From the NCBI GenBank assembly GCA_964412395.1, contig CAYPOY010000006.1, positions 1-38,091 on the forward strand: a stretch of DNA of 38,091 bases. Direction: 5' to 3'. The translations under genes were made by a program, and so were the position numbers. Below are positions 32,928 through 38,091 of the stretch, piece by piece. The notes below the pieces were generated by a model. It was not told the DNA's origin. It saw nothing but the letters and a program-made list of their open reading frames with translations, and ran no database searches. This DNA is from CAYPOY01 sp964412395. GTDB taxonomy: Bacteria; Chloroflexota; Anaerolineae; B4-G1. The stretch's first letter is position 1. Every line of letters starts with the position of its first letter.

Positions 32928-33689
32928 TTAACGCCGTACAAAGGCTTGCACGAACGAGTCAACCATCCGCCGAGGGCTGCCGCTCATAATTCCTTCTTGT
33001 CCCTCGAATGGAGCGCGGACCTCAATGCCACGGGAGGTAATCTCAAACTGACGGATTCCCTTGTCATGATCGCTGCTCCGCATCTTGAGAACCAGGAGTG
33101 CCTTGCGGATGGTACTCTCGATCTCAACGTAGCGGAGGAGAACATAGGAGTCAACAAGAAAAGTGAGGGCATCATCCGTTCCTTCGGCCTCACCGAGTAG
33201 CGTCGTGCTCTCTCGTGTCAACACGGCCGTCAGCCCCTCACGCTTCAGCGCATTGACGAATCCGTAGACGATGGATCGCAGATGCGCGGGATTTTCGCTG
33301 AGACGCTCAAAGTGCGTAAGGCTGTCTACCAGGATCCGCTTGGCACCTATCTCCCGTACCAGCCTCTCGATCCGTCCACCAACCTGTTCCAGGTCCGCCT
33401 TGCTGACTTCTGGGCTGGTCATCACCACACGTAGTTTCCCCTCTCGCTCCATCTGGCGGAAGTCCCAGCCAAAACTAGCGGCGTCATTATAGTACTGCTG
33501 CGGGAGTTCCTCGAAGGTTAATATAAGACCGGGCTCTCCGCAGGCCACTATGCCGTGGTAAATGAACTGCATCCCTAGCGTCGTCTTGCCCGTGCCTGGT
33601 GCTCCCTCGACCAGATTTGCTGTTTGGGATAAGAAGCCGCCCTGCAGCATCTCATCCAGGCCCGGGATGCCGGTATTCATCCGTTCCAT
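32928..33689 (-). CDS. KaiC/RadA-superfamily ATPase (single domain)
   Basis: 253 residues, one KaiC-type domain, not the double domain of clock KaiC. Seen: MNTGIPGLDEMLQGGFLSQT (4-23), Walker A GAPGTGKTT (29-37), the glutamate pair in LTFEELPQQY (57-66), which matches the catalytic EE of KaiC-like ATPases, and Walker B RILVDSL (118-124). The C-terminal part (FEITSRGIEVRAPFEGQEGI) resembles the tail of GvpD/KaiC-like proteins. No KaiA or KaiB gene is near. It should bind and hydrolyse ATP as an oligomer and act as a signalling switch. ATG 33689 follows GAGGAGGGG. It lies between the wHTH gene and two small membrane genes. Confidence 0.88.
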   Translation of the reverse strand: MERMNTGIPGLDEMLQGGFLSQTANLVEGAPGTGKTTLGMQFIYHGIVACGEPGLILTFEELPQQYYNDAASFGWDFRQMEREGKLRVVMTSPEVSKADLEQVGGRIERLVREIGAKRILVDSLTHFERLSENPAHLRSIVYGFVNALKREGLTAVLTRESTTLLGEAEGTDDALTFLVDSYVLLRYVEIESTIRKALLVLKMRSSDHDKGIRQFEITSRGIEVRAPFEGQEGIMSGSPRRMVDSFVQAFVRR

Positions 33690-33756
33690 GAGCCCCTCCT
33701 CATTCGCACTACTTGGCGCACTGCTCGCCTTTGACGCTTTGCATCTACGTAGCCAT

Positions 33757-34131
33757 TTACTGCCGCGTGCCCCGGATGATGTGATAGATCGCCTTGACCC
33801 GGAATTGCCGGTCGTCGGAAGCCTTCACGAACTGTTCCAGTAACTCCCTGGCATGAAGGTCTTGGGCCAATGAATAGACGGTCATATCACCCAGTTGGTT
33901 TTCCTCCAGCACTCCACCCTGCGCCAGATCGGCCAGCTCGACTCGGATTGTCTCGACACTGCGGCCGGCGTAACGGGCAATGTTATCGGCCGTGTCTGTC
34001 GTGTGGGGGTTATCGTGGAAGAAGCGAACCAGATCCCACTTGACGAAGGAGTTGACCTTCGTCTGCAAAAATTTGAGCAATTGAGGGTCCATATCTGCCA
34101 TCAAGCGACCTGTCAGGTCATTCTCTCCCAT
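33757..34131 (-). CDS. Winged-helix regulator-like protein (124 aa)
   Basis: Residues 1-30 form a helix (DPQLLKFLQTKVNSFVKWDL). Residues 31-90 have the wHTH pattern: VKWDLVRFFHDNPHTTDTAD, then NIARYAGRSVETIRVELADL as recognition helices, and GVLEENQLGDMTVYSL as wing. The tail (LEQFVKASDDRQFRVKAIYH) is helical. It is probably a DNA-binding or adaptor protein, possibly working with the KaiC-like ATPase 67 bp downstream. The start ATG 34131 has GGAGGAGGAT upstream. It lies 36 bp after secA on the same strand, so it may be read from the secA promoter. No specific family recognised. Confidence 0.75.
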   Translation of the reverse strand: MGENDLTGRLMADMDPQLLKFLQTKVNSFVKWDLVRFFHDNPHTTDTADNIARYAGRSVETIRVELADLAQGGVLEENQLGDMTVYSLAQDLHARELLEQFVKASDDRQFRVKAIYHIIRGTRQ

Positions 34132-34167
34132 AAGTATCCTCCTCCGATGAGCATTGCCCTGTACTTG

Positions 34168-37100
34168 CTATCGCCTCCGTCGTCGCCGCTTCTGCCCGGA
34201 TGCTTGAGGCGGCCTGGTCACGGCGACTTGGCCTCGTTGTGCTTCCATATCCTGTCGCATGTGGCAGTGCTTGTACTTCTTGCCGCTGCCACACCAGCAA
34301 GGGTCGTTGCGTCCCAATGATGGTTTGGAAGACGAAGGGGAAGGCGAAAGTCTGGATGTGCCCTGGACTGGCCGTGCCCGCCGCACCTCTCCCAGCACGC
34401 GAGGATGTAGCGCCTGCAGGCGCTGTCGACTTCTTTCACTGGGCTGAGCGACCAGAGCCTGCGGCACCAGATAGACAGATCGCGCCACCGTCTCCTGAAT
34501 GCGGGCCAGCAGGGCTTCGTACATCTCGTGTGCTTCCTTACGGTAGGCCACCAATGGGTTCTGTTGCCCGTAGGCTCGCAGCCCAATGCCTTCGCGCAGG
34601 GCATCCAGGTCGGTGAGGTGTCGTACCCACAAGCCATCTACCGCCCGCAGCACTAAATGCCGGTCACGGAAGAGGCGGTAGGCACCCACAAACGCTGCCT
34701 CGATCTGTGCTTTCACCTCGTCTGGAAGCCGGCGTATGGGTTGGGCGGCCGTATCTTCGTCAAGCTCGTTTCCCAGCCGCTCGACCGCTCGCCGATAGGC
34801 CAGGCGCTGTGCTGGGTCGGCACTCCTCGCCAGCGTCACCATCGTCACATTCTCCCTCACTGCCTGCCGGTACACCTGGTGCCCGATGGCGCGGTTGACC
34901 TCATCGTACACGCGCTCGGCTGTCTCAGCTAACTGCGCTTCGATCTCGGCGGGCGAAAGTTCCCCCCACTGGGAGTAGTTGAAGTCGCGCGGCAGCGGGA
35001 GGAAGGTGCGCAGTTCACTGTAGAGCCCGCGCAAGTCCCAGTTGTCTGGGCCGGGTGTGTGGGCAGCCACAGCGCGGCTGATTTCCTCCTGCACCATGCG
35101 CAGCACTTGGTCACGCAGGTCAGGCACGCTGAGTACCTGCCGGCGCTGGGCGTAGATCACCTCGCGCTGCTTATTGACCACGTCGTCGTACTCCAGTACG
35201 TGCTTGCGGATGTCGAAGTTGTACCCCTCCACTCGCATCTGCGCCGATTCAATCGTCCTATCGAGCCAGGAGTGCTGGAGTGGCATGTCCTCCTCTACGC
35301 CCAACCGGCCCATCAGTCCCCGCACCCGCTCGCCACCAAAACGGCGCATCAATTCATCCTCGAGCGAGATATAGAACCGAGAGGAGCCGGGGTCGCCCTG
35401 GCGGCCGGCCCGACCCCGCAACTGGTTGTCAATGCGGCGCGCCTCATGCCGTTCAGTGCCCAGGATGTGCAGGCCGCCCATAGCCACCACACGCTCGTAG
35501 CCGGCGGTGCAATCGGTCACTGCCCCGGCGAGCATTTCCACCCACTGCCCCTCCTCCGCCTCCCCCTGCGAGGGGAGGATTTCCGTCACGTCCCGGCCCT
35601 GGCGCAGCAACTCCAGCGCGTGGTTCCAGTGCACCTGGGGAACCTGCGTCAGGTCGAAGCCCTTCCTGCGCAGCCGCTCGCGGGCCACTCCCTCCGGGTC
35701 GCCGCCCAGTTTGATGTCCACGCCTCGGCCGGCCATGTTGGTGGCAATCGTCACCGCTCTGGGGCGGCCAGCCTGGGCGATGATCACCGCTTCATTCTCG
35801 TGATGCTTGGCGTTGAGCACCTGATGGGGTATGCCCCGCCGCTTGAGCATCCGCGAAAGCCGCTCCGAGGTCTCGATCGCGATGGTGCCCACCAGTACCG
35901 GCCGGCCTGCTTCGTGCAGCGCCTCGATTTCGTCCACCACGGCCCGGAATTTGGCCCGCTCAGTTCCGTAAATCACATCTGTCAGGTCAAGTCGCTTGAA
36001 GTAACGTCGCTCGTTCTCATCGGTAGGCTCGTAAGTGGTCACCATCACGGCTCGACTGAAATCGCCAAGGCCATTGGCGTGCCCGTCTAGCACTCCAGCG
36101 AAAGCGATCTCATCAATCTCATCCACATGTCGCTCGTGAGTAACCAGGTCACCGTAGGTTGCGCGGTACTCGACGTTGGTGGGGAGTACCACCACGTCCA
36201 GGTTGTAGATCCTCTGGAACTCTTCTTCCTCCGTCTTGGCCGTGCCGGTCATGCCGGCCAGTGTCTCGTACATGCGAAAGTAGTTTTGGAAGGTGATGGT
36301 GGCGTAGGTTAGGCTCTCGCGCCGTACCTGCACTCCCTCTTTGGCCTCGATCGCCTGGTGCAGCCCCTCGGAGAAGCGCCGCCCATGCATCAGCCGGCCG
36401 GTGAATTGGTCTACGATGATCACCTCGCCGCTGTCGTTGACAATGTAGTCCTTGTCGCGCTTGTAGGTGACGATTGCCCGCAGCGCGTTGTCGAGGTAGG
36501 GCAGCATGTGGGCATGTTTGGGGTCATAGATGCTCTCCTCCACCCCGATCTCTGGGAGCATCTGCTCGACGCGTTCTATCCCCTGCTCGGTCAGTGTGAC
36601 GATCTGTGCCTTCTCATCCAGCACGTAGTCGCCATCCGGCTCCTCCAGTTCGGCGCTCCCGGAACTGCTGGGTCGCAAACGGTGCACGACGTCAGCAAAG
36701 CGGCGGTAGAGTTCCGAGGATTCCTCGGCCGGGCCGGAGATGATGAGCGGTGTGCGCGCCTCGTCAATCAGGATGTTGTCTACCTCGTCAATGATGGCAT
36801 AGTGGAGTTCCTGCTGCACGCACTCGCTCAGGTCGCGCACCATATTGTCACGCAGGTAATCAAAGCCGAACTCGTTGTTGGTGCCGTAAGTGACGTCGGA
36901 CAGGTAAGCCTCATGTCGGGGGACGGGGTGCAGGTTCAGGAAGCGGTCGTCGGCCGAGGGGTAGCCGGGGTCGAAGAGGAAGGAACCCCGGTTGGGATCA
37001 ACGGCTGCCGATTGGATCACCCCCACTGATAGGCCCAGCGCGTGATAGATCGGCCCCATCCACTGCACGCCCACCTTAGAGAGGTAGTCGTTGGGCGTGA

Positions 37101-37485
37101 CCAGGTGGGCGCCCTTTCCACCCAGCGCGTTGAGATAGAGCGGTAGCGTGGCGACGAGGGTTTTCCCTTCGCCGGTCTTCATCTCGGCGATCTTCCCCTG
37201 ATGAAGGACGATGCCGCCAATCATTTGCACGTCGTAGTGGCGCATGCCGATGGTACGCTTGGCCGCCTCGCGCACAGCCGCGAAGGCCTCGACCAGAATA
37301 TCGTCGAGCGTCTCGCCGTCCGCCAGGCGTTGGCGGAACTCGTCGGTCTTGGCCCGTAGTTGATCATCATCCAGAGCCTCGAGCGCTGGCTCAAGCGCGT
37401 TAATGTGCTCGACTACTTTTTGCAGCCGAGCGATCTCGCGTTGGTCGGCGTCGCCAACGACTTTTTTGAACAACCCTCGCAGCAT
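34168..37485 (-). CDS. secA: Preprotein translocase ATPase SecA
   Basis: About 1105 residues from ATG 37485 (TTG 37488 is also in frame), longer than the roughly 850-900 of many SecA proteins. NBD1 has Walker A MKTGEGKT and TPNDYLSKVGVQWM, then YGTNNEFGFDYLRDNM and DEVDNILIDEARTPLIISG. An extra stretch before YGTNN (SAAVDPNRGSFLFDP and following) is not in most SecAs. NBD2 has TNMAGRGVDIKLGG and GTERHEARRIDNQLRGRAGR. The scaffold follows, with a zinc-binding SEC-C tail GRNDPCWCGSGKKYKHCH near the end and a poly-Arg C-terminus. It drives export through SecYEG. The promoter is at 37523-37550. Confidence 0.97.
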   Translation of the reverse strand: MLRGLFKKVVGDADQREIARLQKVVEHINALEPALEALDDDQLRAKTDEFRQRLADGETLDDILVEAFAAVREAAKRTIGMRHYDVQMIGGIVLHQGKIAEMKTGEGKTLVATLPLYLNALGGKGAHLVTPNDYLSKVGVQWMGPIYHALGLSVGVIQSAAVDPNRGSFLFDPGYPSADDRFLNLHPVPRHEAYLSDVTYGTNNEFGFDYLRDNMVRDLSECVQQELHYAIIDEVDNILIDEARTPLIISGPAEESSELYRRFADVVHRLRPSSSGSAELEEPDGDYVLDEKAQIVTLTEQGIERVEQMLPEIGVEESIYDPKHAHMLPYLDNALRAIVTYKRDKDYIVNDSGEVIIVDQFTGRLMHGRRFSEGLHQAIEAKEGVQVRRESLTYATITFQNYFRMYETLAGMTGTAKTEEEEFQRIYNLDVVVLPTNVEYRATYGDLVTHERHVDEIDEIAFAGVLDGHANGLGDFSRAVMVTTYEPTDENERRYFKRLDLTDVIYGTERAKFRAVVDEIEALHEAGRPVLVGTIAIETSERLSRMLKRRGIPHQVLNAKHHENEAVIIAQAGRPRAVTIATNMAGRGVDIKLGGDPEGVARERLRRKGFDLTQVPQVHWNHALELLRQGRDVTEILPSQGEAEEGQWVEMLAGAVTDCTAGYERVVAMGGLHILGTERHEARRIDNQLRGRAGRQGDPGSSRFYISLEDELMRRFGGERVRGLMGRLGVEEDMPLQHSWLDRTIESAQMRVEGYNFDIRKHVLEYDDVVNKQREVIYAQRRQVLSVPDLRDQVLRMVQEEISRAVAAHTPGPDNWDLRGLYSELRTFLPLPRDFNYSQWGELSPAEIEAQLAETAERVYDEVNRAIGHQVYRQAVRENVTMVTLARSADPAQRLAYRRAVERLGNELDEDTAAQPIRRLPDEVKAQIEAAFVGAYRLFRDRHLVLRAVDGLWVRHLTDLDALREGIGLRAYGQQNPLVAYRKEAHEMYEALLARIQETVARSVYLVPQALVAQPSERSRQRLQALHPRVLGEVRRARPVQGTSRLSPSPSSSKPSLGRNDPCWCGSGKKYKHCHMRQDMEAQRGQVAVTRPPQASGQKRRRRRR

Positions 37486-37522
37486 CAACCCGATTTAACC
37501 CCTTTTACGCGGTGATGCACTC

Positions 37523-37550
37523 ATTATACTCGCAGGTGGCGCAAATGCAA
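37523..37550 (-). promoter_or_regulatory. Promoter for secA
   Basis: On the minus strand, TTGCAT (37550-37545), 16 bp, TATAAT (37528-37523), about 38 bp before the start codon. It is divergent from the gcvH promoter about 90 bp away. Confidence 0.7.
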
Positions 37551-37567
37551 GCGGCCATTGAGCAGGG

Positions 37568-37590
37568 AAAATGACCAAATGACCAATGAT
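37568..37590 (+). repeat. ATGACCAA-type short repeat in the secA-gcvH spacer
   Basis: AAAATGACCAAATGACCA followed by ATGAT repeats an ATGACCA unit. It is the reverse complement of the TTGGTCA/TTTGTCA heptamers inside the GT39-like gene (4931-4979), so it belongs to the same simple-repeat family. Confidence 0.65.
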
Positions 37591-37642
37591 AGAAGTCTTC
37601 GCTCCAGTGCGGACAACCGAGTGGTCCTGGGCTCAACCAGAC

Positions 37643-37671
37643 TTGCCCTAGTGAAGCCTGTTGGGTATAAT
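37643..37671 (+). promoter_or_regulatory. Consensus promoter for gcvH
   Basis: TTGCCC (37643-37648), exactly 17 bp, TATAAT (37666-37671), about 70 bp before the gcvH ATG. Confidence 0.8.
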
Positions 37672-37741
37672 ATGCACCTGAGGTCGGTTGAGAAACACCA
37701 CGATTTCTTTTTGGAAGACATCTACAAAAAGGAGTATAACG

Positions 37742-38091
37742 ATGAAACTGGATCCAGAAGCACGGTATGCGAGGACCCACGAGTGGGCCCGGTGGGACGG
37801 AGACGAGATCGTCTGCGGCATCTCCGACCACGCCCAGGAATCCCTCTCCGACGTGGTCTACGTGGAACTACCGGAGGTGGGAGACATTTTTGGGAAGGAG
37901 GACACCTTCGGCGTCGTCGAGTCGGTGAAGGCCGCTTCCGACCTCTATGTGCCGATGGGCGGGGAGATTGCCGCGGTCAACGAGGCCCTGGAAGACACGC
38001 CGGAACTGGTCAACCAGGACCCCTACGGTGAGGGCTGGATGATTAGTCTTATCCCGTCCGACCCCTCTGAGTTCGACGCCCTGATGGATGC
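37742..38091 (+). CDS. gcvH: Glycine cleavage system H protein (3' partial)
   Basis: 116 codons are visible before the window ends; the C-terminus is missing. RYARTHEWARWDGDEIVCGI (9-28) and SLSDVVYVELPEVGD (34-48) are typical, and the lipoyl-carrying lysine is K63 in VVESVKAASDLY. PGEGWMI-like YGEGWMISL follows. It shuttles the aminomethyl group between the P, T and L proteins of glycine cleavage, or accepts octanoate in lipoate metabolism. ATG 37742 has AAAGGAG upstream. Its own promoter (37643-37671) faces away from secA. The rest of the gcv genes are presumably further right. Confidence 0.95.
   Translation, partial: MKLDPEARYARTHEWARWDGDEIVCGISDHAQESLSDVVYVELPEVGDIFGKEDTFGVVESVKAASDLYVPMGGEIAAVNEALEDTPELVNQDPYGEGWMISLIPSDPSEFDALMD

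Noticed and set aside
32928..33689. Circadian clock KaiC
   Set aside because: Single ATPase domain of 253 residues, no KaiA/KaiB nearby; only the superfamily assignment is supported.
35059..36090. Plus-strand open frame (343 codons) within secA
   Set aside because: Antisense to conserved SecA helicase motifs; no recognisable domain.

Overview
The window looks like a chromosomal piece of a GC-rich, monoderm-type bacterium, most likely Chloroflexota (Anaerolineae-like). The grounds are a Tad pilus locus with no secretin gene, secreted proteins ending in a YLPLVLR motif, DUF11/PKD surface repeats, and 7-bp simple repeats of a kind I associate with that phylum. The phylum call is inference from gene style, not from a marker-gene tree.

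Left part (1-5.9 kb, + strand): the 3' end of a repetitive DUF11/PKD surface protein and a clear hairpin terminator, then three polytopic GT-C type membrane glycosyltransferases (a GT87-like one and two GT39-like paralogues) with a small overlapping membrane ORF. The last glycosyltransferase carries two tracts of 7-bp repeats inside its reading frame.

Centre (5.9-22.6 kb, + strand): a complete-looking Tad/Flp pilus region. A NarL/DegU-type response regulator and a DegS-type histidine kinase come first. They are followed by a 48-residue Flp pilin with its own consensus promoter and a downstream hairpin, a TadE-like pseudopilin, a TadG-like vWA protein, and a 1398-residue TadE-anchored protein with repeated extracellular modules and a Pro/Thr tail. 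A secreted YLPLVLR protein follows. A second consensus promoter then drives cpaB, cpaE/tadZ (receiver plus ParA-like ATPase), cpaF/tadA, tadB and tadC. No prepilin peptidase is visible.

Housekeeping genes follow on + (22.6-25.7 kb): comF, a long-form hibernation factor hpf, a nucleotidyltransferase-like protein and a low-molecular-weight phosphatase. The rest is on the - strand: a murF-alr fusion, tRNA-Val(UAC) with its own promoter, dcd, argS (with both HIGH-motif histidines replaced), add, a small KaiC-like ATPase/winged-helix/membrane-protein module, and secA. At the right edge, divergent from secA, is the start of gcvH with a consensus promoter.

The two best candidates for something undescribed are the 32.1-34.1 kb wHTH + KaiC-like ATPase + two small membrane proteins cluster, whose last gene appears frameshifted, and the giant TadE-type adhesin, which may be glycosylated by the neighbouring GT-C enzymes. 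Both functions are inferred from sequence and context only.
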